A stretch of DNA of 64,000 nt from an uncultured beta proteobacterium (GTDB lineage: Bacteria; Pseudomonadota; Gammaproteobacteria; Burkholderiales; Burkholderiaceae): NCBI GenBank assembly GCA_903935355.1, contig CAIZRK010000034.1, positions 98,151 to 162,150 on the forward strand, read 5' to 3'. A program made the translations under genes and the position numbers. Positions 8,765 to 17,333 of this stretch are shown piece after piece. Every line of letters begins with the position of its first letter. Within the stretch, counting starts at the first letter, position 1. Below the pieces are notes generated by a model that made no database searches, was not told where the DNA came from, and saw only the letters and a list, made by a program, of their open reading frames with translations.

Positions 8765-9731
8765 ATTGTTAAAACATCTTGAATTTTATAGTAAGCCTCC
8801 AATATTACTACGGAGAACTGCCTTAATTTGCGCCGTACTTGTTTTGATTATTATTGGTATTAGTGCTTTTATTCGCCTATCTGGAAACGGATTAGGATGC
8901 TCACCTTGGCCAGTTTGCTACGGGGAAATTTTGCAAGGAACACCGCAATCTATTCATAATGCTATTCAACTGCAAGCAAGCCCACCAATTTTGACTGCTC
9001 GCATTGCCCACCGCATTTTAGCAGTTGTACTTTTGCCCATCATTTTGATTTTGATAATACTTGGTTATACCCTCCGCCCAAAGTCCACTGATGCTCGTTG
9101 GTTGTCGGCGATTGCGTTGATACTGGTTATATTTCTAGCGTTTCTAGGACGCTGGACTTCTGGCAGGCACATTCCGATTGTTACCTTAGGCAATTTGATC
9201 GCAGGATTCTTGCTATTTGGGCTGTGCTGGAGATTATTTATATCCAAGCTCAATCAATCAAGTATAAAACCCCTCTCCAAGAGTATCCGACTCTGGCAAA
9301 TATTAACGATTTCCCTGCTCTTAGCCCTTATTGTTTTTGGTGGCTTGGTAAGTAGTAGTTATGCTGGATTAAGCTGTCCTAATCTGGCAGACTGCTTTTT
9401 GCCGACTTCCCTTGAATTGCAATCATTAAATCCCTTGCAGATTCCCACCCTCAATAAAAGTCTTACTGATATCCCGATTCATCCTCACGGGATTACGGCT
9501 AATACTATTCACTTATGGCTTTCATTGGTAACTGCTGTATTTCTTGTTATTTTATCAGTCAATCTTTTTCGCAACAAACGTCCCATCGCCAGCTTGTTTC
9601 TTCTAATTTTTCTAAGTTCAGAAATTATGTTGGGTCTTTTATTAGGACATAATAATCTGCCTCTATCGCTGGTTATTACTCACAACCTTTTGGCGGCTAC
9701 TCTACTAGCAACCCTGGTTGGCATTGATTAG
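8757..9731 (+). CDS. ctaA: Heme A synthase, CtaA/COX15 family
   Basis: CtaA oxidises the C8 methyl of heme O to the formyl group of heme A. The family signature RLSGNGLGCSPWPVCYGE is seen near residues 40-57, and a second extracytoplasmic Cys pair (LSCPNLADC) lies near residue 205. Conserved His residues occur in ARIAHRILAV, NTIHLWLSL and VITHNLL. Eight membrane helices are expected in the family and fit the hydrophobic pattern. The gene overlaps the reductase fusion by 8 bp. Its presence with ctaB at the two ends of the run suggests that at least one oxidase homologue here uses an A-type heme. Confidence 0.92.
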   Translation: MSRLLKHLEFYSKPPILLRRTALICAVLVLIIIGISAFIRLSGNGLGCSPWPVCYGEILQGTPQSIHNAIQLQASPPILTARIAHRILAVVLLPIILILIILGYTLRPKSTDARWLSAIALILVIFLAFLGRWTSGRHIPIVTLGNLIAGFLLFGLCWRLFISKLNQSSIKPLSKSIRLWQILTISLLLALIVFGGLVSSSYAGLSCPNLADCFLPTSLELQSLNPLQIPTLNKSLTDIPIHPHGITANTIHLWLSLVTAVFLVILSVNLFRNKRPIASLFLLIFLSSEIMLGLLLGHNNLPLSLVITHNLLAATLLATLVGID

Positions 9732-9779
9732 CAAAGCATACTTGTTTAAGGCCAACTTACACGCAATTAAATCAATAGC

Positions 9780-9983
9780 ATGCTTCCAAATCAAAAATTT
9801 GCATTAGGTTTTAGGCCTTTTTATATATATTTTCCACATTTTTGAGCTTCTTTACTATTGCCGAGTGACTACTTGGGCTTTAAGGCATTGGAATACGGCG
9901 TACTAACTTCGAGTATCATCTGGGTGTTGTTGTTTGCACGGCTGATCTTTGCCTCTCAGATATCCCAAAACACCCTGTATTGA
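9780..9983 (+). pseudogene. Short remnant resembling NnrS (both ends, middle deleted)
   Basis: One reading frame from the ATG at 9780 gives 20 residues including FALGFRPFY, which resembles the start of NnrS proteins. After one in-frame TGA (9843-9845) it continues in the same frame with LGFKALEYGVLTSSIIWVLL to a stop at 9981. The last part looks like the final membrane helix of NnrS. NnrS is normally about 400 residues with twelve helices, so most of the gene is missing. NnrS is a heme- and copper-containing membrane protein of the NO response, which fits the neighbouring dnr and nir genes. The match is by eye and the pieces are short. Confidence 0.45.
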
Positions 9984-10021
9984 TTGTGTAATACCCCCAT
10001 TTCGGTCCTGCTCGTACAGAA

Positions 10022-10043
10022 CCCTGATGAATCACTATCAGGG
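10022..10043 (+). terminator. Small stem-loop between oxidase run and dnr
   Basis: A 7-bp perfect stem, CCCTGAT (10022-10028) with ATCAGGG (10037-10043), closes an 8-nt loop. No strong U-run follows, so it is at best a weak terminator, or a processing site. The rest of the 460-base gap around it (9732-10193) holds the NnrS-like remnant and, as far as can be seen, no other gene. Confidence 0.3.
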
Positions 10044-10193
10044 GTATTGCCGACTCAACAAGAACTTTTCGAAATGTTTGGATAGTAGTGGTCTCGATAG
10101 ATAAATAGTTGTGAAGTAATCTTTTAAGATGCTAGAGTTCTATACTTGCACAGTCTAATAACTACAAATTAGGGCATCTGCATAATAATTAAA

Positions 10194-10880
10194 ATGGAAT
10201 CTGCTCAGCTAAAAATACAAAAATTTCTATTGCAAATGCCCCTCTTTAGTGGCATGTCACATGAGGAGCTTGAACATGTCGCTCAAAATACCACAGAGCT
10301 TTATTTGCGGCGTGGTGAAACTCTCTTTAGACAAAATGAGTCATGCGTAGGATTTCATCTTGTTCTATTTGGACAAATCAAACTGGGATTTTCTACTCCT
10401 CAAGGGATAGAAAAAGTTGTAGCAATTATTAATCCTGGACAAAGCTTTGGTGAGGCGTTGATGTTTCTGAAAAGACCTTATATTGTCTTCTCTCAAGCTC
10501 TTACTGATTCACTGGTACTACATATATCTCAATCAGCCATTTTACAAAAGATCAATAGTGACCCAGAATTTACCTGCAAAATGTTAGCGAGTATGAGTCA
10601 ACGTTTACATAGCTTAATTACAGATATTGAAGAATATTCATTGCAAACTGGGGCACAAAGAGTAATTGGATATTTGATGCGTAATATTGAAGACTCAGAT
10701 CAAACTAATACTGATGTGATACTTGATTGCAGTAAATTAGTAATTGCCTCGCGGCTTAATCTCACACCAGAGCACTTCTCTAAAATATTGCATGACCTTA
10801 AATCACGCGGTCTTATTGATATCCATGGTAAACAGATCACTATCTTTAATAAACAAGCATTACTAAATCATAAAGGATAG
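10194..10880 (+). CDS. dnr: Crp/Fnr family regulator, Dnr/NnrR type (NO-responsive)
   Basis: This 228-residue regulator has an N-terminal cyclic-nucleotide-binding-like beta-roll (about residues 15-125), a long dimer helix and a C-terminal winged helix-turn-helix. The recognition region SRLNLTPEHFSKILHDL is close to that of Dnr, in which a TPExFS motif replaces the residues used by Fnr and Crp. There is no N-terminal Cys cluster of the Fnr kind, so direct oxygen sensing by 4Fe-4S is unlikely; Dnr relatives bind heme and respond to NO. It sits between the oxidase operon and the nir locus, pointing toward nirN. Control of both is the natural inference. Confidence 0.85.
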   Translation: MESAQLKIQKFLLQMPLFSGMSHEELEHVAQNTTELYLRRGETLFRQNESCVGFHLVLFGQIKLGFSTPQGIEKVVAIINPGQSFGEALMFLKRPYIVFSQALTDSLVLHISQSAILQKINSDPEFTCKMLASMSQRLHSLITDIEEYSLQTGAQRVIGYLMRNIEDSDQTNTDVILDCSKLVIASRLNLTPEHFSKILHDLKSRGLIDIHGKQITIFNKQALLNHKG

Positions 10881-10884
10881 TTTT

Positions 10885-12465
10885 TTAGTGACTTGTTCCC
10901 TCTGAACGAGTAATTTTATTAAAAATATTGTATTTACCTGAGGGCTTATTCATCGGAATTCGCTTTATCTCTTCAAGTGATTTAGAATCATAGACGACTA
11001 AGGCACCGTCCTTATCCCAGATGCTAACAAGAGCATATTTTCCATCGCGGGTAAATTCAGTATGAGCGGCAATCTTACCAAGGCTCGGTCTTAATTGAGC
11101 TACAACTTCTAACTTATTTTTATCAATAATCTGAATGATATCGTTATGCTTTGGGTCATTAAATACATCAACCCAAGCGTAAGTTGTTTTTTCATGGCTA
11201 CGCATAAAAAAACCAGGGCCTAAGGTCTCAATTTCTTTTATGACTTGCCATGTTTTCATGTCAATTACAGTAACAACACCATTTTTCAAATTTGGAGTTG
11301 CCATGACTGCCCTACCATCAAGTTTCCATGAAATCCCTGAGCCTAAATGTGGTAGCCCAGGCAAGTTAATATCAGCAATCTTTCGTCCAATATTTAAATT
11401 AATCACCTGACCCAGACCTTGGCGAGAAGAACCAATCACGTGATCATAGGATGGATCAAAGAAAAAATCATCAAGATAATCATCTAGCTTAATTCGGCGC
11501 TTTGTAAAAATTTCTTTTGATGGAATTACCTCCCCCATACGGTAGTCATGAACTAAGCCAGTGTTTTTTTGAGGGCCACTTTGAGCATAGCCAATTTCCC
11601 AAAGTTCAGGCATATCTTTTAAGGCGACAATAAAACTACTGCGCGGTGCAGCATCATAAACTGCAGATGCTCGCGATGATTTTCCAAGACCGTCTTGTAT
11701 ATCAATAATCTTAATGGGGGATAAATCTTTAGCGTCAAGCGCTACCAGAGTATGTGGAAAATAATTTGCAACTAATACGTAGCGACCATCTCCAGAAATA
11801 GCCAAATTGCGAGTATTAATACCCGCCCTAATCTCTGCTGTGTAACATAAATTCCAGATATCGTATTTTGCTATCCAGCCATCACGTGAAGCAAAGTACA
11901 CATAACGACCATCTGGTGAAAATTTTGGCCCTCCATGTAGAGCATAGCGTGTCTCAAGCCTGGCAATTGATTCAAAACGATCACCGTCTAATATAGTCGC
12001 GTGATGATCTCCTAATTCAACAACCACAAAAAGATTCAAAGGATCAGCCAAAAAAACAGGTTTATCAGATTTACCGCAAGCATTATTTAGTTTTATCCTA
12101 GATGAAAGAATTTGTGGCAAGCCCCAGGAAGGTGTTTCAGCCAATGGCGAATAAATGAGTTCACCAACTGCAGCAATTTCCTTTGAAGTTAATATTGTAG
12201 AAAATCCAGGCATTTGCGTAGCCATTCGACCATCAGAGATGACGGTAATGGCCTGTGGCCTCTTTAACCTCTCTAGGTTTCCTGGCAGTAAAGCAGGCCC
12301 AGTTCCACCTAAACGATCTGCCCCATGACAAGATGCACAATGCATTTGATAGTTCTGATTAGCGTCATCTACTTTCTGGGCGCTAGCAAAGGTCATAAAT
12401 CCAAAAATAAATATGCTAATTACAAAAATTCTAAATACACCAAGTGGGCGTAATAAGGCATTCAT
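10885..12465 (-). CDS. nirN: NirN, periplasmic cytochrome c/d1-type protein (dihydro-heme d1 dehydrogenase)
   Basis: The 526-residue protein has a signal peptide, a c-type heme site C43-A-S-C46-H47 in the N-terminal domain, and an eight-bladed beta-propeller related to the d1 domain of NirS (FSPDGRYVYFASRDG, ISGDGRYVLVANY). In Pseudomonas aeruginosa, NirN performs the last oxidation in heme d1 formation and hands the cofactor to NirS. It differs from NirS of this window in its shorter N-terminal region and lower similarity. It overlaps nirJ by 4 bp (ATGA) and is the last gene of the minus-strand operon. It ends 4 bp from the convergent dnr gene. Confidence 0.9.
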   Translation of the reverse strand: MNALLRPLGVFRIFVISIFIFGFMTFASAQKVDDANQNYQMHCASCHGADRLGGTGPALLPGNLERLKRPQAITVISDGRMATQMPGFSTILTSKEIAAVGELIYSPLAETPSWGLPQILSSRIKLNNACGKSDKPVFLADPLNLFVVVELGDHHATILDGDRFESIARLETRYALHGGPKFSPDGRYVYFASRDGWIAKYDIWNLCYTAEIRAGINTRNLAISGDGRYVLVANYFPHTLVALDAKDLSPIKIIDIQDGLGKSSRASAVYDAAPRSSFIVALKDMPELWEIGYAQSGPQKNTGLVHDYRMGEVIPSKEIFTKRRIKLDDYLDDFFFDPSYDHVIGSSRQGLGQVINLNIGRKIADINLPGLPHLGSGISWKLDGRAVMATPNLKNGVVTVIDMKTWQVIKEIETLGPGFFMRSHEKTTYAWVDVFNDPKHNDIIQIIDKNKLEVVAQLRPSLGKIAAHTEFTRDGKYALVSIWDKDGALVVYDSKSLEEIKRIPMNKPSGKYNIFNKITRSEGTSH

Positions 12466-13673
12466 ACGCTTGCCTTAACCCCCTCAATTCGAAAATACGG
12501 CATGATCTTGACTCGCTCCCTGGCCTTATCTAAATCAACTCCAATTTCTGCATCAGATAAATAGCAGGCAGGATCTTCCTGCCAAGGATCACCAGTAAGC
12601 TGTAATGCACGAACACGGGTATTACCACCACAGATATCAAAATACATGCACTCTGAACAACGTCCTTTAACTAAACGCGGTGTCGATTTCAAACCAGCCA
12701 TTAAGTCATCTGATATATCACTCCAAATTTCTGAAAATGGCCGATTGCGAACGTTTCCTAAATTATGATGCCACCAAAAAGTATCTGGATGTACATTGCC
12801 TAAGTTATCGATATTACCGATATTGACGCCTGAAGAATTCCCGCCCCATTGACTTAACTTAGCTCTTAAACGAGCCTCTTGCTCAGGAAATTTTTGCTGC
12901 ACCCAGTGCAGTAAATAAACTCCATCCGCATCGTTGTTGCCAGTCACGAATTCTTTTTGTACACCTTCTTCTATATGCTTCCAGCAGGTATTGAAAAGTA
13001 AATCCATAGCATTTCTAGTGGTTTCAAGAAATGCATCATGTCCACGATTCTTATTGCCTCTTCCTGCGTAATTAAGATGGGATAAGTAAAACTTATCAAT
13101 TGATTCATCGTCAACTAACTTTAGCATGGCAGGTAAATCAAAAGCATTATCTTGCGTTAAAGTAAACCGAATTCCGACCTTAATGTTGGCATCACGGCAT
13201 AGGCGTACTGCATGCAAAGAAGCATCGTAGGCACCGACTTTACGCCGGAATACATCATGCGTATCTCGCATACCATCTAGACTGATGCCAACATAATCAA
13301 ACCCAACTTGTGCAATTGTCTTTATATTAGATTCATTTATTAAGGTACCATTTGTAGAGAGACCTACATAAAATCCCATGGCTTTAGCGCGTTGCGCTAA
13401 ATCATAAATATCAGGGCGCAAAAGTGGCTCTCCACCTGACAAAATCAATACTGGAACACCAAAATTCTGTAAATCATCCATGACGGCGTAAGCCTCTTGA
13501 GTACTTAACTCCCCACCGAAATCTTTATCTGCAGAAATTGAATAACAATGTTTACATGTTAAATTGCAACGTCGAATGAGATTCCAAATTACCACTGGGC
13601 CTTTGGGGTTTATCTTTTTTTCCAAAGGGCTCGGGCTAGCAATTTCTCGCATATATTGTGTTATTCGAAACAT
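12462..13673 (-). CDS. nirJ: Heme d1 biosynthesis radical SAM protein NirJ
   Basis: NirJ is a radical SAM enzyme that replaces two propionate side chains of the d1 precursor with oxo groups. The radical SAM cluster motif CNLTCKHC lies near residues 36-43, followed by the SAM-binding ILSGGEPLLRPD and GLSTNGTLI. The C-terminal SPASM-like region has Cys in KGRCSECMYFDICGG, a site for an extra Fe-S cluster as in the family. Its length of 403 residues is close to that of other NirJ. It lies 10 bp after nirH and overlaps nirN by 4 bp. Confidence 0.94.
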   Translation of the reverse strand: MFRITQYMREIASPSPLEKKINPKGPVVIWNLIRRCNLTCKHCYSISADKDFGGELSTQEAYAVMDDLQNFGVPVLILSGGEPLLRPDIYDLAQRAKAMGFYVGLSTNGTLINESNIKTIAQVGFDYVGISLDGMRDTHDVFRRKVGAYDASLHAVRLCRDANIKVGIRFTLTQDNAFDLPAMLKLVDDESIDKFYLSHLNYAGRGNKNRGHDAFLETTRNAMDLLFNTCWKHIEEGVQKEFVTGNNDADGVYLLHWVQQKFPEQEARLRAKLSQWGGNSSGVNIGNIDNLGNVHPDTFWWHHNLGNVRNRPFSEIWSDISDDLMAGLKSTPRLVKGRCSECMYFDICGGNTRVRALQLTGDPWQEDPACYLSDAEIGVDLDKARERVKIMPYFRIEGVKASV

Positions 13674-13683
13674 AATAATTCCT

Positions 13684-14211
13684 TCAAATTATCTTTTTTT
13701 CATTTGAGATACGTATACCTGTTTTTTTTAATATACGAGTGCTGTAAATCACTTCATATTTTCTTGCTCGGTCGCCTATTAGATACGCGACTTCTTCAAT
13801 AGTGGCATTTACCTCATCTCTAGATTTCCCATGCACCATGGCAAAGAGGTTGTACGGCCACTTTGGCAAGAGTCGTGGGCGAGAATAGCAATGACTAACA
13901 AACGCTAATCCCCCCATTACTCCACCAATCTCGTCAACTAACTCATCAGGAATATCCCATACCGACATCCCGTTAGCCTGGTAACCTAAAGCATAGTGAT
14001 TGGGCACTACAGCAATACGCCGAATAAGGCCTAGGCTTTTCATTTTTTCAATTCGAGCCATAACTTCCTCAGAGCTAATTCTTAATTGCTTACCTATAGC
14101 TGCATAGGGTCTAGCAACTAGAGGTAAACCTGCCTGAGTAAGAATAATGATTTCTCGATCAATTGGATCAATTAAATTCGGTATAATTTTCTTACTAAAG
14201 TGCATATCCAT
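13684..14211 (-). CDS. nirH: Siroheme decarboxylase subunit NirH (AsnC/Lrp-like)
   Basis: The 175-residue protein belongs to the Lrp/AsnC-like siroheme decarboxylase family. The helix-turn-helix-like start DPIDREIIILTQAGLPLVAR is followed by the alpha-beta domain with SHCYSRPRLLPKWPYNLFAM and VHGKSRDEV. With NirD, L and G it converts siroheme to didecarboxysiroheme. The GAGGA stretch before the ATG at 14211 is a good ribosome binding site. Assignment as H rather than L rests on gene order (D-L fusion, G, H, J) and on its length, which suits NirH. Confidence 0.85.
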   Translation of the reverse strand: MDMHFSKKIIPNLIDPIDREIIILTQAGLPLVARPYAAIGKQLRISSEEVMARIEKMKSLGLIRRIAVVPNHYALGYQANGMSVWDIPDELVDEIGGVMGGLAFVSHCYSRPRLLPKWPYNLFAMVHGKSRDEVNATIEEVAYLIGDRARKYEVIYSTRILKKTGIRISNEKKII

Positions 14212-14224
14212 AGCTCATCCTCCT

Positions 14225-14668
14225 TTAGGCCACCAACTTTAGTTCGATAAAGTATTCTCGAGATTTAGGAAAATTTAACACTTGGCAGCCTGTTATTTTT
14301 TCGATTTCATTAATAACTTTTTTAATATCACTAGGATTTTCAGTAGCGATCACGAACCACATATTGAGTTTGTGTTCCCGCATATAGTTATGCGCCACCT
14401 CTGGAAAATCATTGACCTGCATTGCCACTCGGTCATAAATATTGTGAGGTGCATGTAAAGCGGCAAGTGTAAAGGCGCCTCCAATCCTTTCAATTTGATA
14501 TAAGGGGCCGACTCTAGTTAAGATTCTTTTTCTTAATAAATGAGTCAATCGACTTATTAATTCTTTTTCAGTAATGCCAAGCTGCATTGCAACTGCAAGA
14601 TAGGGTCGCTCACAGACAGGTATGCCATCTTGTAATGTATTAATGATTTTGCGATCTAGATCATCCAT
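14225..14668 (-). CDS. nirG: Siroheme decarboxylase subunit NirG (AsnC/Lrp-like)
   Basis: This second Lrp-like decarboxylase subunit begins DDLDRKIINTLQDGIPVCER and contains AHNYMREHKLNMWFVIATE, typical of the NirD/NirG branch. The frame is open to 14689, but the only upstream starts are TTG and GTG. The ATG at 14668 gives 147 residues, the usual NirG length, and overlaps the end of nirDL by 8 bp. It is 13 bp upstream of nirH. The product should form a heteromeric decarboxylase with the NirDL and NirH proteins. Confidence 0.84.
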   Translation of the reverse strand: MDDLDRKIINTLQDGIPVCERPYLAVAMQLGITEKELISRLTHLLRKRILTRVGPLYQIERIGGAFTLAALHAPHNIYDRVAMQVNDFPEVAHNYMREHKLNMWFVIATENPSDIKKVINEIEKITGCQVLNFPKSREYFIELKLVA

Positions 14669-15695
14669 TGGAGACACTCTTTTCCGCAATATATTTAGCG
14701 CCGCATTGCTTGTAACGCTTTTTACTAAATAAAATTTCTCTACGAAAATCTAGTAACCCACATGTCTTGGACAAAGACTCGATTTGATCTTCAACTTCAT
14801 GTCGACTCTTGCCATGAATCATGCAAAAAAGGTTATAAGGCCAATCTGGTAATCGCCTTGGCCTGCGATAACATAAGGAAGTCAAACCAGATAAAGCTAT
14901 TCGTTTACCGATGTAGCTGACCTCTGAATCGGGGACATCCCAAACCACCATGGCATTAGCATTAAAACCTAATTCATGATGCCGTACTATCACTGCGAAT
15001 CGCTTAATGACGCCTGAGTCGATCCATTTCTCAATCGTCTCCAATGTATTTGAGACTGGCAAAATATGATTTTCAAAAGGGTTAGAAACTATCCTCAAAC
15101 CTCCTTGCATCCAATACATCAGCTTTTTATCTACTTCACTTAGATTTATCGTTGTTAAAGTTTCGTCATAGATAATTTTTTGCCCTAATCCAACATGTCC
15201 TCTATTTTTTAACGAAAATCCTAAGTCAATATGAAATTGCTCGACTAGCGGTAAGACCAGGAATAGTCCACAAGCTACTTTATTTTCTAATTCTTTTAGC
15301 GACTTATTTATATACTCAAAAGATTCTCCAGCAATCACAAACCAGAGATTAAAATAGTGCTCGCGTTCATAATTGTGATTAACCGCATCTAAATTACTGA
15401 CTAAATCTGCGACCTCATTAAGACGAGACTGGTTAACCGAGATGGCTACTAATGCACTTGCTCCAATTGCATGAGGTCTTAATACTGCACCTACTCGACT
15501 AATAAATCCTCGAGAATGTAGTGAATCTAGAGAATCAATAACTTCTCTTTCATTGACTTTTAATTTTTCTGCCATTAATAAAAATGGTTTTGGTGCCAAT
15601 GGAATCTTCTTTTGAAAACCATCAAGTAGTTCGAATTCAAAATCGGTCAACGGCGCTGCATTGATCGAGCTCTGAAGAAGTTGATAGCTTGCCAT
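14661..15695 (-). CDS. nirDL: Fused siroheme decarboxylase subunits NirD-NirL
   Basis: Two Lrp-like domains lie in one 344-residue chain. Residues 1-165 are NirD-like (VNHNYEREHYFNLWFVIAGE) and residues 175-340 NirL-like (LCYRRPRRLPDWPYNLFCMI, IHGKSRHEV). In Pseudomonas aeruginosa, nirD and nirL are separate neighbouring genes; fused DL proteins are known from other denitrifiers such as Paracoccus. The fusion makes a built-in heterodimer that decarboxylates siroheme to 12,18-didecarboxysiroheme. It starts 2 bp after the nirF stop. Confidence 0.9.
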   Translation of the reverse strand: MASYQLLQSSINAAPLTDFEFELLDGFQKKIPLAPKPFLLMAEKLKVNEREVIDSLDSLHSRGFISRVGAVLRPHAIGASALVAISVNQSRLNEVADLVSNLDAVNHNYEREHYFNLWFVIAGESFEYINKSLKELENKVACGLFLVLPLVEQFHIDLGFSLKNRGHVGLGQKIIYDETLTTINLSEVDKKLMYWMQGGLRIVSNPFENHILPVSNTLETIEKWIDSGVIKRFAVIVRHHELGFNANAMVVWDVPDSEVSYIGKRIALSGLTSLCYRRPRRLPDWPYNLFCMIHGKSRHEVEDQIESLSKTCGLLDFRREILFSKKRYKQCGAKYIAEKSVSNG

Positions 15696-15697
15696 AC

Positions 15698-16876
15698 TTA
15701 AAAACCAATTCGTGCTGCGCGATTAGTAAAAAAGATTCCGCTAGGAGATTGTGCTGGGAGCACCTTCTGCTCTTTCAAGGTATTGGTGTCATAAATAACT
15801 ATGCGGTTATCGTCTCGAGCAGATACCCAAACTGCTTCACCCCGAGGGGTAAATTCCATATGCAAAACAGCTTTGCCTGGCTCTAATTGCTTCATCACTT
15901 TACGGCTTTGAACATCAATCACATCAATCTTATTATTATTTGGAAAAGCAAAATTTACCCATACTTGACGACCATCAGGCCGAGCAATGACAAACACCGG
16001 TTGTCCTGATACTGAAATACGTCCTGCTTCTTTCCAAGTGTCCATATCCAATATCAACACTTCATGGTGGCCGATCGATGGTATGTAGGCATACCGTCCT
16101 GCCACTGCCCAACCACGTAAGTGAGGCATCTTGTAAACGGGTAATTTTTCTTGCCCTTGGCCATATCCATCCAAAACCCGATGAACGCCATTTTTAGGAT
16201 GCCATAGATCTAATAAGGCCATTCCATCTTCCCCAAATAGACCGGCTAAGTAATACCGCCCATTAGGAGTTATGAAACCATCGTATGGTTTTTTTCCAAT
16301 ATTGAGAAACTTCTCGATAGTAGGGGATTTTGGATCTGTGAAGTTTCCTACCCAAATTTCATTTGCATCAAATAAGCTCCACACAAAATGATTACCAGGG
16401 GCATCTACTAATCCCACTACTTTGGATCTGGAGCCATCTAGGCCATAGGTAGCTGGAATATCCGATACTAATTCCAAAGATTCAGTTGAAAATACTTTAA
16501 CGCCACCTGGTGAATAGTTTTGTGCGGCAATCAATTTGCCATTTTGAGAAATAGCCCCGCCGATACTATTACCCGCTTGCATCACGCGCTTAACTACCGA
16601 AGCACTTAATAAATCAACTTTAGATATGCCACCATCTCGACCGAAGATATAGGCATAGCGAGCATCCCTTGAATACACCACTGAAGCATGTGATAAATCA
16701 CCTAAGCCATTAACATTAGCAATGGTACTTAACGCACTAGTATCGATAATTTGAATACTGCCACTAGCGCGCTCAATCACTACACCCAAATCACCTGTAC
16801 CCCGAAGATTAGATTGAGCGCAGCCTTGTAATAAAAAAGCTGACATTAGAAAAATAAAGAAGGCTTTAGTTTTCAT
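15698..16876 (-). CDS. nirF: Heme d1 biosynthesis lipoprotein NirF
   Basis: NirF is a d1-domain-like beta-propeller needed for heme d1 maturation in the periplasm. It resembles the propeller of NirS without the cytochrome c domain. The ATG at 16876 gives a lipoprotein signal, MKTKAFFIFLMSAFLLQGC, with a clear lipobox Cys at residue 19; an ATG at 16888 would add four residues. Propeller repeats include YSRDARYAYIFGRDG and FTPRGEAVWVSARDD. It overlaps the end of nirC by about 11 bp and precedes nirDL by 2 bp, as in the classical nirCFDLGHJ order. Confidence 0.92.
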   Translation of the reverse strand: MKTKAFFIFLMSAFLLQGCAQSNLRGTGDLGVVIERASGSIQIIDTSALSTIANVNGLGDLSHASVVYSRDARYAYIFGRDGGISKVDLLSASVVKRVMQAGNSIGGAISQNGKLIAAQNYSPGGVKVFSTESLELVSDIPATYGLDGSRSKVVGLVDAPGNHFVWSLFDANEIWVGNFTDPKSPTIEKFLNIGKKPYDGFITPNGRYYLAGLFGEDGMALLDLWHPKNGVHRVLDGYGQGQEKLPVYKMPHLRGWAVAGRYAYIPSIGHHEVLILDMDTWKEAGRISVSGQPVFVIARPDGRQVWVNFAFPNNNKIDVIDVQSRKVMKQLEPGKAVLHMEFTPRGEAVWVSARDDNRIVIYDTNTLKEQKVLPAQSPSGIFFTNRAARIGF

Positions 16877-17273
16877 TTGGAAAACCATTTTTTAAATTTA
16901 AGGCAATCCATGCCGCCTCATCCTCCGTCATAAACTGTTGCCATGGCGGCATAGCCAACTCTGGTCGTCCAAATAAAATTACAGCTTTTAGAGATTCAAA
17001 AGAAATAGCTCCCAGAGAATTTGGCAATAGGGCTGGACCTAACCCCCCTTTTAGGGTCATGCCATGACAAGATCCACAATCTTGCCTGACGATTTTAATT
17101 AATTCGGTTTGCCTTGATGCTGCTATAAATCGGCCGCTCGGCGGCTCCAAATCAGTAGCGTAAGCAACCCTTGAAATACCATCAATAAATATCACAATCA
17201 TCCATAAAATTGCCCTCCGTTTACTGCCTAGAGAAACTCTTTGCGGTTTAGACAAAATCTTATACATAACCAT
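16866..17273 (-). CDS. nirC: NirC, periplasmic cytochrome c55x
   Basis: This small monoheme cytochrome c has its heme site in RQDCGSCHGMTLKGGLGPALLP and a Met ligand candidate in ELAMPPWQQ. An N-terminal hydrophobic segment acts as signal peptide. NirC can donate electrons to NirS and is implicated in the last redox step of d1 formation. GTG at 17279, ATG at 17273 and ATG at 17267 are all possible starts; the middle one follows an AGG at suitable distance. Similarity to the N-terminal domain of the NirN in this cluster (GLGPALLPNSL against GTGPALLPGNL) is notable. Confidence 0.86.
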   Translation of the reverse strand: MVMYKILSKPQRVSLGSKRRAILWMIVIFIDGISRVAYATDLEPPSGRFIAASRQTELIKIVRQDCGSCHGMTLKGGLGPALLPNSLGAISFESLKAVILFGRPELAMPPWQQFMTEDEAAWIALNLKNGFPNEN

Positions 17274-17333
17274 GATCACTGCCTAACACCACAATGATCG
17301 CTCTCCATAAAGAGAAGAGCGATCATGCAGCAT

